Shown here piece by piece: positions 25,608-33,445 of a stretch of DNA of 64,000 nt. The stretch comes from Candidatus Microbacterium colombiense. Lineage in GTDB: Bacteria; Actinomycetota; Actinomycetes; Actinomycetales; Microbacteriaceae. The number at the start of each line of letters is the position of its first letter. Position 1 is the stretch's first letter. The notes below the pieces were generated by a model that made no database searches, had not been told where the DNA came from, and was given only the letters and a program-made list of their open reading frames with translations. The translations under genes were made by a program, and so were the position numbers. The stretch spans positions 1,674,001 to 1,738,000 of the forward strand of contig CP119308.1 of the NCBI GenBank assembly GCA_029203165.1. The letters run 5' to 3'.

Positions 25608-26761
25608 GGAAGATCGCCGTACTCACGGGCACGCGGGCGGACTACGGTCTCCTGCGCGGACTGCTGCGTGCGATCGAGGACGAAGCGGGGCTCGAGCTGC
25701 AGCTCATCGCGACCGGCACACACCTGGACGACAGATTCGGACGCACCGAGTCGGAGATCGCCGCGGACGGGTTCCGCGTGGCCGCATCCGTGCCGATCTG
25801 GTCGGCGGGCGACGATGAACTGACGGCGGCGGACGACGTCGGCCGGGCCCTGCCGCTGTACGCGCGTGCACTGCGCGACCTCGACCCCGACGTGCTGGTC
25901 GTCCTCGGAGACAGGCTGGAGGCGTTCGCTGCGGCTGCCGCGGCAACGATTCTCTCGCTGCCCGTCGCGCACATCCACGGAGGCGAACTCACTGAGGGTG
26001 CCATGGACGACGCCCTCCGGCACGCCATAACGAAGATGGCCTATCTCCACTTCGTGTCGACCGAGGGTCATCGCCGGAGGGTCATCCAGCTCGGTGAGCA
26101 ACCCCATCGCGTGTACTTCCACGGGGCGCCGATCGTCGATGCACTCGCCGGGCTCGACCTGCTCTCCCGGACAGAGGTGGAAAGCCGCTTCGGCATCTCG
26201 CTCACGGCGCCGACGGCGCTCGTGACATTCCACCCCGCGGCGATGGATGTCGAGGCACCGGAGTTGCTTGTCGATGAACTGCTCGCTGGTCTGCTCGACG
26301 TCGAGGATCTGCACATCGTGATCACGGGATCCAACTCCGACATCGGCACCTCGGACGTGCGGCGACGGATCGCCTCGTTCGTCGAGGCGCATCCCGACCG
26401 CGTCGACTACGTGGAGTCCTTCGGGCAACTCGGCTACCTCAGCGCGATGTCGACCGCGGCCGTCGTCGCGGGAAACTCCTCGAGCACCGTTCTGGAAGCT
26501 CCCGTGCTGGGAATTCCCTCGGTCCTGATCGGGGATCGCCAGAAAGGCCGCCCACTCGCCGCAAGCGTCGCCGTGCCGCGCATCGATCGAGTCGCCATCG
26601 CCGACGCCCTTCGCGCGGCGATCACGGGCCCCTTCGGTGAGGACGGGGACCAGATCTTCGGTGATCCCGGTTTCGCTCGACGTACCGCTGCAACTCTTCG
26701 CGACGCCGAGATTCCGCGTCCACCCCGCAAGACCTTCCATGACATCGAGGAGCTGCCGTAA
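25604..26761 (+). CDS. Hydrolysing UDP/GDP-sugar 2-epimerase (LegG/NeuC family)
   Basis: A 385-residue GT-B-fold epimerase that releases the nucleotide and inverts C2, here giving 2,4-diacetamido-trideoxy-mannose from the GDP-bacillosamine-type sugar. Visible motifs are TGTRADYGLLRGLLRAIE (residues 8-25), VVLGDRLEAFAAA, HIHGGELTEGAMDDALRHAI with the conserved Asp and Glu, and GNSSSTVLEAPVLGIPSVLIGDRQKGR near 288. The His/Gly/Glu-rich block distinguishes this hydrolysing class from the non-hydrolysing WecB-type epimerase at 49734. The GTG start lies in a GTGA overlap with the upstream gene. Confidence 0.9.
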   Translation: MRKIAVLTGTRADYGLLRGLLRAIEDEAGLELQLIATGTHLDDRFGRTESEIAADGFRVAASVPIWSAGDDELTAADDVGRALPLYARALRDLDPDVLVVLGDRLEAFAAAAAATILSLPVAHIHGGELTEGAMDDALRHAITKMAYLHFVSTEGHRRRVIQLGEQPHRVYFHGAPIVDALAGLDLLSRTEVESRFGISLTAPTALVTFHPAAMDVEAPELLVDELLAGLLDVEDLHIVITGSNSDIGTSDVRRRIASFVEAHPDRVDYVESFGQLGYLSAMSTAAVVAGNSSSTVLEAPVLGIPSVLIGDRQKGRPLAASVAVPRIDRVAIADALRAAITGPFGEDGDQIFGDPGFARRTAATLRDAEIPRPPRKTFHDIEELP

Positions 26762-26763
26762 CC

Positions 26764-27861
26764 ATGACCGATCGTGTCTTCGTGATCGCCGAGGCCGGCG
26801 TGAACCACAACGGATCTCTGGACACCGCCATCGAACTCGTCGACCTCGCGGCTTCGGCGGGGGCGGACGCGGTGAAGTTCCAGACCTTCTCCGCCGACAA
26901 CCTCGCGCTGGAGAGCGCCGCATTGGCTGACTACCAGCGGACGTCAGCGGAGGACGAGCGCTCGCAGCATGATCTGCTGCGAAACCTCGAACTCACCCAC
27001 GATCAGTTCAGGGTGTTGCGGGATCGCTGCTCTGCGCAGGGCATCCAGTTCCTGTCGACCGCATTCGACGTGGTGGGACTGGAGTTCCTCGTCACGGAGT
27101 TGGGAATCCCCACCGTGAAGGTCGCCTCGGGCGATCTGACCTTCGCGCCTCTGCTGGTGGCTGCCGGCCGCACGGGGCTGCCGGTGATCCTGTCCACAGG
27201 GATGGCTGAGATGTCGGAGATCGCGCGGGCGCTGCGATTCCTCGCGGCCGGCGTCCTGCAGGCGAAGGGCGCGCTCGATCGGACGGTGAGGCTCACCGAT
27301 GCTGTGCTGGACACGGCATGGCAGCGGCGGAATGACCACGTGGTCTTCGCGCAGCACGTCACGATCCTCCACTGCACCACGGAGTACCCCGCAGCAGATG
27401 AGCACCTGAATCTTCGCGCGATGCAGACCATCGGGACCACGTTCGGGCACAGGGTCGGCTACTCCGACCATTCGCTCGGCTCCCTCGCTTCGGTGCTGGC
27501 CGTCGGTCTCGGTGCCGTGGTCGTCGAGAAGCACTTCACCTTCGACGTCGACGCCGAAGGGCCGGATCACGCGGCTTCACTCGATCCGCAGGGGCTCCAC
27601 GACTACGTGGCGGACCTGCGTCGGGTGCCGGTGATGCTCGGCTCGGTCGAGAAGCGCTGCCAGCCTGTGGAGGAGGGTAACCGTGCGGTCGTGCGCAGGA
27701 GTCTCGTCGCCGCGACCGACATCGACGCCGGGGCGGTCATCACCGAGGGCGACGTCGCCTGCTTCCGACCTGCCACGGGCCGGACCTCCTTCGACTACTG
27801 GGAGGTCGTGGGAAGCCCGGCCTCCCGCTCCTATCGCCGTGGCGACCTGATCGATGCGTGA
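26764..27861 (+). CDS. N-acetylneuraminate/legionaminate synthase (LegI/NeuB family)
   Basis: A 365-residue synthase that condenses phosphoenolpyruvate with a six-carbon N-acyl sugar to make a nine-carbon nonulosonic acid; with this operon the product is expected to be legionaminic acid. The N-terminal TIM-barrel begins EAGVNHNGSLDTAIELVD and DAVKFQTF, the barrel carries VASGDLTFAPLL and LSTGMAEMSEI, and HCTTEYPAADEHLNLRAM (about 203-220) and GYSDHSLG (about 233) are active-site strands. The C-terminal 60 residues form the SAF/antifreeze-like domain (AGAVITEGDVACFRPATG). It starts 2 nt after the previous stop. Confidence 0.92.
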   Translation: MTDRVFVIAEAGVNHNGSLDTAIELVDLAASAGADAVKFQTFSADNLALESAALADYQRTSAEDERSQHDLLRNLELTHDQFRVLRDRCSAQGIQFLSTAFDVVGLEFLVTELGIPTVKVASGDLTFAPLLVAAGRTGLPVILSTGMAEMSEIARALRFLAAGVLQAKGALDRTVRLTDAVLDTAWQRRNDHVVFAQHVTILHCTTEYPAADEHLNLRAMQTIGTTFGHRVGYSDHSLGSLASVLAVGLGAVVVEKHFTFDVDAEGPDHAASLDPQGLHDYVADLRRVPVMLGSVEKRCQPVEEGNRAVVRRSLVAATDIDAGAVITEGDVACFRPATGRTSFDYWEVVGSPASRSYRRGDLIDA

Positions 27862-28495
27862 TCTCGTCCTCCTCGGGGCCGGTGGACACGCACGATCGGT
27901 GCTGGCAGCGTTGACGTCCAGCGGTCGCGTCGTGCGTGGGTACTTCGCCCCGTGGCCCTCAGACGGCCTGCCGGACCTCGCGTATCTCGGAGAGGATGAC
28001 GCCATCGGGGACTGGAACCCTGGAGAGGTCGATGTCGTCAACGCCGTCGGATCGATCGGGTCGACCGCCCTCAGACGGCGGCTTCACGAGCTCGCTGTCC
28101 GTCGAGGGTTCACTGTCGAAGGGTTCGTTCACCCCGCGGCACACGTGGATCCGGGTGCCTCCCTGGGGGCTGGAGTCCAGGTCTTCGCCGGCGCGATCAT
28201 CAATGTGGGCGCACGGGTCGGCACAGGCACGCTCATCAACACCGGGGCCATCATCGAACATGACACGACCATCGGAGAACACGTCCACATCGCCCCGGGG
28301 GCGGTCCTCGCCGGCGACGTGCGGGTCGGGGCGGACGCATTCGTCGGCCTCGGCTCCCGGATCATCCAAGGGCGGACGGTAGGGTCGGGAAGTATCGTCG
28401 GGGCGGGGGCGGTGGTCCTCGCTGATGTGGATGCTGCGGCGACCGTCGTCGGAGTGCCCGCGCGGCCACGGAGCGACAGGAGCGAGGACTCATGA
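27854..28495 (+). CDS. NeuD/LegH-type sugar N- or O-acetyltransferase
   Basis: A 213-residue sialic-acid-type acetyltransferase. An N-terminal Rossmann-like pyridine-nucleotide-style segment (LVLLGAGGHARSVLAALTSS, residues 4-23) precedes a left-handed beta-helix of hexapeptide repeats (about 95-200) with GAIIEHDTTIGEHVHIAPGA holding the catalytic His. It would acetylate the C4 amino group of the LegC product from acetyl-CoA. It overlaps the end of legI by 8 nt and the next gene by 4 nt. Confidence 0.88.
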   Translation: MRDLVLLGAGGHARSVLAALTSSGRVVRGYFAPWPSDGLPDLAYLGEDDAIGDWNPGEVDVVNAVGSIGSTALRRRLHELAVRRGFTVEGFVHPAAHVDPGASLGAGVQVFAGAIINVGARVGTGTLINTGAIIEHDTTIGEHVHIAPGAVLAGDVRVGADAFVGLGSRIIQGRTVGSGSIVGAGAVVLADVDAAATVVGVPARPRSDRSEDS

Positions 28496-29538
28496 TCGAC
28501 AGGACTCTTCTCGTCGTCACTCCGACGACGAGCATCCGTGCCGCGCTGCTGCAACTCGATCGGGGCGGACTCCAGGTCGTCTTCGTCGAGAACGAGGCGG
28601 GTGTCCTGATCGGTGCCGTCAGCGACGGCGACATCCGTCGCGGCCTCATCTCCGGCTCTGCGCTCGAAGACGCGATCGAGACGGTGATGAATCGCGCCCC
28701 CGCGACAGTGCCCCCTTCCGCCAGCCAGCAGGACGTGGATGCGCTCAAGAACAGTCGTGGAATCCGAGTCGTGGCTGTCGTCGACGACGACGGCATCATG
28801 ATCGACGTGGTCGGAGATCGCGCTCGGATATCCACGCCGCTCGACACACCCGTCGTGCTGATGGCCGGCGGTCGAGGTCAGCGTCTCTACCCGATCACGA
28901 AGGACATCCCGAAGCCGCTCGTCCCGCTCGGAGACGTGCCGATGATCGACATCATTCTCGGTCGGCTGCGTGAACAGGGCTTCCGTCGTGTTCATGTCTC
29001 TGTCAACCATCTCGCGCACCTCATCGAGGAGCACCTCGGAGACGGCAGCTCGCGGGGGCTCGAGATCACCTACATCCATGAGTCCTCTCCGCTCGGCACC
29101 GCCGGGGCGCTGGCGCAGCTGAGGGGAATCATCGATGCTCCCTTCGTCGTGATGAACTCGGACCTGCTGACCCAGGTGGACCTGCGCAGGATGCTCGCCT
29201 TCCATCACACGCTCGGTGCGTCGGCCACGATCGGAGCTCGTGAGTTCGGCTTCGAGATTCCCTACGGCGTGATCCGTCGCGAGGGCGACACGGTGGTCGC
29301 GCTCGCGGAGAAGCCCTATCACAGCGAGCTCGTGAGCGCCGGGATCTATGTTCTGGAGCCGAAGGCGCTGGAGATGCTCGATGCTGAGGAGTACTGCGAC
29401 ATGCCGACGCTGTTGGCGCGGCTGATGCAGCAGGGCGATGATGTCGGGGCGTTCGAGATCCACGAGGAGTGGATCGATGTGGGGCGTCCGGAAGATCTCG
29501 AGCGCGCACGCCAGGCGTGGGAACGGAGTGGCCGATGA
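28492..29538 (+). CDS. CBS-domain sugar-phosphate nucleotidyltransferase (PtmE/LegD-like)
   Basis: A 348-residue fusion: two CBS modules (about residues 5-115; DGDIRRGLISG is typical) and a nucleotidyltransferase domain with VVLMAGGRGQRLYPITKDIPKPLVPLGD (about 118-145). PtmE of Campylobacter has this same layout and makes GDP-glucosamine/GlcNAc for legionaminic acid. That the sugar carrier is GDP rather than UDP is inferred from this resemblance. CBS pairs often bind adenosine nucleotides, so feedback control is possible. Overlaps by 4 nt with both neighbours. Confidence 0.85.
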   Translation: MIDRTLLVVTPTTSIRAALLQLDRGGLQVVFVENEAGVLIGAVSDGDIRRGLISGSALEDAIETVMNRAPATVPPSASQQDVDALKNSRGIRVVAVVDDDGIMIDVVGDRARISTPLDTPVVLMAGGRGQRLYPITKDIPKPLVPLGDVPMIDIILGRLREQGFRRVHVSVNHLAHLIEEHLGDGSSRGLEITYIHESSPLGTAGALAQLRGIIDAPFVVMNSDLLTQVDLRRMLAFHHTLGASATIGAREFGFEIPYGVIRREGDTVVALAEKPYHSELVSAGIYVLEPKALEMLDAEEYCDMPTLLARLMQQGDDVGAFEIHEEWIDVGRPEDLERARQAWERSGR

Positions 29539-30233
29539 GGATCTGCACCATCACAGTACGTGCCGGGTCGAAGGGCGTCCCGGGCAAGAATCTGCGCGTC
29601 GTCGCCGGTCGGCCGCTCTTCGGGCATTCCGTCGCGCAGGCCGTGGCCACGGGCTTGTTCGACGAGGTCGTCGTCTCGAGCGATTCCGACGAGATCCTCG
29701 CTCTCGCCGCATCCTTCGGTGCGACGGGTGTGGTGCGGCGCCCCCCTGAGATGGCCACCGACACGGCGGGGAAGGTTCCGGCGATCGCCCATGCCGTGCG
29801 GTCGACAGAGGAGAGGACCGGCCGGCGGTACGAGGTGTGCGTCGACCTCGATGCGACGAGTCCTCTGCGCACCGTCGACGACATCCGCGCGGCCGTGGAG
29901 ATGTTCGAAGCCGCCGACGTACGTTCGCTGATCACGGGAGCGGAGGCGAGGCGGAATCCGTATTTCAACCTCGTCGAAGAGCAGCCCGACGGCACGGTCG
30001 CCGTGAGCAAGGCGCCGGACGATGCCGTGCTGCGACGCCAGGATGCGCCGCGGTGCTTCGACATGAACGGATCGATCTACGTGTGGGAGCGGAGCGCGCT
30101 TCTGGAGGACCAGGTCGTCTTCTTCCCGTCCACGATCCTGTACGAGATGCCGGCGGATCGCTCGATCGACGTGGACAGCGAGTTCGACTTTCGCGTCGTG
30201 GAGTGGCTGATGGGTCAGCGAGCGGATCTGTGA
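29535..30233 (+). CDS. CMP-legionaminic/N-acylneuraminate cytidylyltransferase (LegF/NeuA-like)
   Basis: A 232-residue enzyme that activates the nonulosonic acid with CTP to the CMP-sugar, the donor for transfer. The N-terminal CTP loop reads TVRAGSKGVPGKNLR, a variant of the usual [I/P]-x-ARGGSKG-[I/V]-P-x-KN, with Lys and Asn retained. YEVCVDLDATSPLRTVDDI (about 96-114) corresponds to the LQPTSP motif; SRP-type contacts are replaced by DATSPLR. FDMNGSIYVW and IDVDSEFDFRVVEWLM are the other family blocks. It closes the seven-gene set; the next gene overlaps it by 4 nt. Confidence 0.9.
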   Translation: MRICTITVRAGSKGVPGKNLRVVAGRPLFGHSVAQAVATGLFDEVVVSSDSDEILALAASFGATGVVRRPPEMATDTAGKVPAIAHAVRSTEERTGRRYEVCVDLDATSPLRTVDDIRAAVEMFEAADVRSLITGAEARRNPYFNLVEEQPDGTVAVSKAPDDAVLRRQDAPRCFDMNGSIYVWERSALLEDQVVFFPSTILYEMPADRSIDVDSEFDFRVVEWLMGQRADL

Positions 30234-31672
30234 CGGGTGGTCCTCGGCCGTCGATCACCACGACGCCCGCGATGCAGAGAATTCTCGACCTGGAGGACGC
30301 GGCGCCTGCGGAGCTTCTCGAAGTCCTTCCCGGAGCGACGGTGCCTTTCTGGGCCCAGGTTCGCATGCAGTTCGCCTGGCTGCTCTCCGAGGAGAGCACG
30401 GGAAGCATCGACGTGGCATCCGACAACTGGACGAGGTGGGGTGAGCTCTCCCGTCTCGCCCGTGCATTTCTTCCGAATCGATGGGACGCCGTGCGCAGGG
30501 CGAAGCGGCACGACGTGTTGTTCTTCGTCGGCGGAGGAACACTGTCCGCGCGTGGCGCACGCGCGCGCAATTGGCTGATCGAGGATTTCGCCGAGGCGAC
30601 CCCGGATGCGCTGGTCGTCCAGCGGCGCCCGCTCCCGACCCCGCTCGGGCCGCCGTCCTTCTCGGCGACGTTGAGCATGGAGTCCGCCACCGCGCGATCA
30701 CGTCTCTGGGCACGACGGCATGTGGTGCCCGCCGAGACTCAGACGACGATCGATCGTCTTCTCGCCTTCTTCGCCGAGCGTCTGGGGATCGATCCGACCC
30801 GACTCCGTTCGCTGCGGGCCAGAATTCGGCGCACTGAGGCCCATCGCCCGCATGAGCTGGCGGAGCTGCGTCGATTGGTTCGGCGGGTTCGCCCTCGTAT
30901 CGTCATCATGGACACGGCTTCCTACACGTACAACGGCGAGACCGTCGGAGTCTTCAAAGACGCCGGTGCCTATGTCGTCGAGCCGCAACACGGGTGGATC
31001 GGCCCATCGCACGCGGCATACAACTACGGCCGTGCCTTCCAGGATCCCCGTCTGCGCAGGGCATTGCCGGACGCACTGTTCACGTTCGGCGAGTTCTGGT
31101 CCGAGGGCGTCCGCACTCCGAGCGAAACGACTGCTCTCGGAAAACCGCACCTCGACAGGCTCGTCCTCGAGGCGGAGTCTGCGCGGGACCCGCGGATTCT
31201 CGTGGTGTCATCCCGGGCCGACCCGGGGGAGACCGATTCGTTCGTGCAGGATCTCCGTTCGGCCGTCGGGTCGGAATGGACGATCTCCTTCCGACCGCAC
31301 CCGGCCGAACGAGATGCCGTCGTCGAACGCTATCCGCTCATCTCCGCCCACCCCGCCATCGAGATCGATGCCAGCCCCGATGTCTACGACTCGCTCGCGA
31401 AGACGCGGGTCGTGATCGGTGTGGCGAGCACCGTGCTCTTCGAAGCCGCCGCCTTCGGCTGCGACGTGATCGCGCGTGACAACACGTTCGCGGCCAGCAT
31501 CATCGGCGATGCATTCGGCGCCAGAGTCAACTCTGCCGTCCAGGCGGCGGAGCGGCTCGCGGCGTTGAACGCGGACGGGGTCGCGCGCCGCGTGCCGGAT
31601 CCGTATCTGTGGTCTCCTGCAGCGACGGAGAACTACCGACGATGGCTGGCGTCGCGGCCGTCGTCGCCGTGA
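30230..31672 (+). CDS. Putative GT-B surface-glycan transferase, candidate legionaminyltransferase
   Basis: A 480-residue protein I do not assign to a named family. It has features of capsule and polysialic-type transferases: IMDTASYTYNGETVG then VVEPQHGWIGPSHAAYNYG (about residue 250), a second Rossmann-like half with ILVVSSRADPGET and ISFRPHPAERDAVV (about 355), and TRVVIGVASTVLFEAAAFGCDVI (about 400), which resembles the donor-binding Ser/Thr-rich loop of CMP-sugar and TagF-like enzymes. No membrane helices. GTG at 30230 overlaps the legF stop by 4 nt, so it is co-translated with CMP-legionaminate synthesis. Transfer of legionaminic acid is therefore a reasonable inference but not proved. 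Confidence 0.6.
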   Translation: MTGGPRPSITTTPAMQRILDLEDAAPAELLEVLPGATVPFWAQVRMQFAWLLSEESTGSIDVASDNWTRWGELSRLARAFLPNRWDAVRRAKRHDVLFFVGGGTLSARGARARNWLIEDFAEATPDALVVQRRPLPTPLGPPSFSATLSMESATARSRLWARRHVVPAETQTTIDRLLAFFAERLGIDPTRLRSLRARIRRTEAHRPHELAELRRLVRRVRPRIVIMDTASYTYNGETVGVFKDAGAYVVEPQHGWIGPSHAAYNYGRAFQDPRLRRALPDALFTFGEFWSEGVRTPSETTALGKPHLDRLVLEAESARDPRILVVSSRADPGETDSFVQDLRSAVGSEWTISFRPHPAERDAVVERYPLISAHPAIEIDASPDVYDSLAKTRVVIGVASTVLFEAAAFGCDVIARDNTFAASIIGDAFGARVNSAVQAAERLAALNADGVARRVPDPYLWSPAATENYRRWLASRPSSP

Positions 31673-31760
31673 CGCAGGCGGGACGCGCGCCCCTCCCAGA
31701 CCTTCAGGCGACGTGTCGTAAACTATGGAACATCGAGGCGGCCCCTGTCGCCGTCGCCGA

Positions 31761-32711
31761 ATGAGTGGGCCTGTGACTGATACCCGAGATCTTTTCGCCG
31801 CCGTCCCGCGTTCCGACTTCGAGACCCCGGGCAAGAGTCGTGGGTTGATCGATGTGGTGCGCTGGCGGTATCTGTTGAACCTCCTGGTGCGTACCGGAGT
31901 GACCACGCGGTATCGCAACTCGGTACTCGGATGGACGTGGTCCTACGTGCGCCCGGCCGCGCAGTTCCTCGTGTTCTGGGTCGTCCTCGGGATCTTCATG
32001 GATCTCGATCGTGGACTTCCGAACTACGCCGTGTATTTGTTCTCCGGGATCGTCGTCATCAACCTCTTCTCGGAAGGTTTCAAGAACGCCACCACATCGA
32101 TCGTCGGCAACGCTGCTCTCGTGCGGAAGGTCTTCCTGCCCCGACAGCTCTTCGCTGTCTCCTCCGTCATCGTGGCGTTCGTGCATTTCCTCCCGCAGGT
32201 GGGCCTGCTGCTGGTGGTCTGCCTGCTCATGGGGTGGATCGTCCACATCTCGATCCTCTCCGTGCTCGCGATCTTCGCCGGCATGATCATCGTGATGGTG
32301 TTCAGCCTGGGACTCGGTCTGTTCTTCGGGGCCTTGAACGTGCGTTACCGCGATTCCGAGAACATCGTCGAGCTGCTCCTTCTGCTCGCCACCTGGGCAT
32401 CTCCCGTCCTGTATGCGTGGACGCAGGTGCAGGATGCCATCGTCGGTCGGCTCGGCTGGCCGAACTGGATCGTCGAGCTCTACATGTTGAACCCGATCAC
32501 GCAGGGTGTCGAGCTGTTCCACTACGCCTTCTGGCGTCCGGCGACCGAGGGCATGGTCTCGGCTGCCGGCTACACAGGCAAGGTGATGGTCGACATCCCA
32601 CCCGACCTGGCCTGGAACACGCTCTGGACGTTCCTGATCGCGGTCGCCACGCTCCTGTTCGGACAGTTCGTCTTCCGACGCCTCGAGGGAAGGTTCGCAC
32701 AAGACCTATGA
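31761..32711 (+). CDS. ABC-2 polysaccharide export permease (Wzm/TagG-like)
   Basis: A 316-residue integral membrane protein with about six helices (residues about 55-75, 82-100, 130-160, 165-190, 205-225, 285-305) and the Wzm-type sequence RTGVTTRYRNSVLGWTWSYV near the start. It would form the channel that moves a finished lipid-linked glycan across the membrane. The ATG at 31761 is preferred over one at 31725 because TAAACT (31719-31724) directly abuts the earlier codon; a GTG at 31773 is also possible. Its stop overlaps the ATPase start by 4 nt. Confidence 0.85.
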   Translation: MSGPVTDTRDLFAAVPRSDFETPGKSRGLIDVVRWRYLLNLLVRTGVTTRYRNSVLGWTWSYVRPAAQFLVFWVVLGIFMDLDRGLPNYAVYLFSGIVVINLFSEGFKNATTSIVGNAALVRKVFLPRQLFAVSSVIVAFVHFLPQVGLLLVVCLLMGWIVHISILSVLAIFAGMIIVMVFSLGLGLFFGALNVRYRDSENIVELLLLLATWASPVLYAWTQVQDAIVGRLGWPNWIVELYMLNPITQGVELFHYAFWRPATEGMVSAAGYTGKVMVDIPPDLAWNTLWTFLIAVATLLFGQFVFRRLEGRFAQDL

Positions 32712-33445
32712 GCGAGCAGACGGCAGTCAAGCCGAGCATCATCATCGACGGTGTGCGCAAGCGCTTCACCCTCAATCACGCCTTCTCCCTCAAGGACACG
32801 GTCGTCTCCTGGATCAAGCGCCGGAAGCTCACGAGCGAGTTCGAAGCTCTCAGGGGAGTCGACGTCACGATCGGGGAGGGCGAGTCCGTCGCGATCCTCG
32901 GGTTCAACGGCTCCGGGAAGTCCACACTTCTCAAGCTGATCTCCGGCGTGATGGAGCCCGATGCGGGCGAGGTTCTCACCCGAGGGCGCGTCGCGGGTCT
33001 CATCGAGGTCGGAGCCGGCTTCCATCCCGAACTCTCCGGGCGCGAGAACGTGTTCCTCAACGCCGCGATCCTCGGCATGAAGCGGCACGAGATCGAAGCG
33101 CGCTATGACGAGATCGTGGCCTTCAGCGAGATCGAACAGTTCATCGACCAGGAGGTCAAGCACTACTCCTCCGGCATGTTCATGAGGCTCGCGTTCTCCG
33201 TCGCGATCCACGTCGAGCTCGACGTGCTGCTCGTCGACGAGATCCTGTCGGTGGGCGACGCCCCGTTCCGCGAGAAGTGCCGCCTCAAGTTCGAGCAGTT
33301 GATCTCCGAGGGCAAGACACTCGTCGTGGTGAGCCACGACATGGAGATGGTGCGTGAGCTCTGCGGGCGAGGCATCGTGATCAACAAGGGCGAGGTCGTC
33401 TACGACGGTGAGGTCGAGGGCGCCATCGCGCTGGTGGACGCATGA
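32708..33445 (+). CDS. ABC-2 polysaccharide export ATPase (Wzt/TagH-like)
   Basis: A 245-residue ATPase partnering the permease. Walker A is GFNGSGKST, the signature is YSSGMFMRLAFS, Walker B is DVLLVDEILSVGD and the switch histidine is in VVVSHDME. The polysaccharide-exporter hallmark VGAGFHPELSGRENVFLNAAILGM is present. It ends right after the nucleotide-binding domain, lacking the C-terminal carbohydrate-binding domain of O9a-type Wzt, so chain end recognition by the ATPase is unlikely. Coupled by 4-nt overlaps on both sides. Confidence 0.9.
   Translation: MSEQTAVKPSIIIDGVRKRFTLNHAFSLKDTVVSWIKRRKLTSEFEALRGVDVTIGEGESVAILGFNGSGKSTLLKLISGVMEPDAGEVLTRGRVAGLIEVGAGFHPELSGRENVFLNAAILGMKRHEIEARYDEIVAFSEIEQFIDQEVKHYSSGMFMRLAFSVAIHVELDVLLVDEILSVGDAPFREKCRLKFEQLISEGKTLVVVSHDMEMVRELCGRGIVINKGEVVYDGEVEGAIALVDA

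Noticed and set aside
23458..30233. Sialic acid (Neu5Ac) or pseudaminic acid synthesis.
   Set aside because: A LegB/LegC pair plus a PtmE-like GDP-sugar enzyme would not be needed for Neu5Ac, and no PseG/PseH-type proteins are seen.
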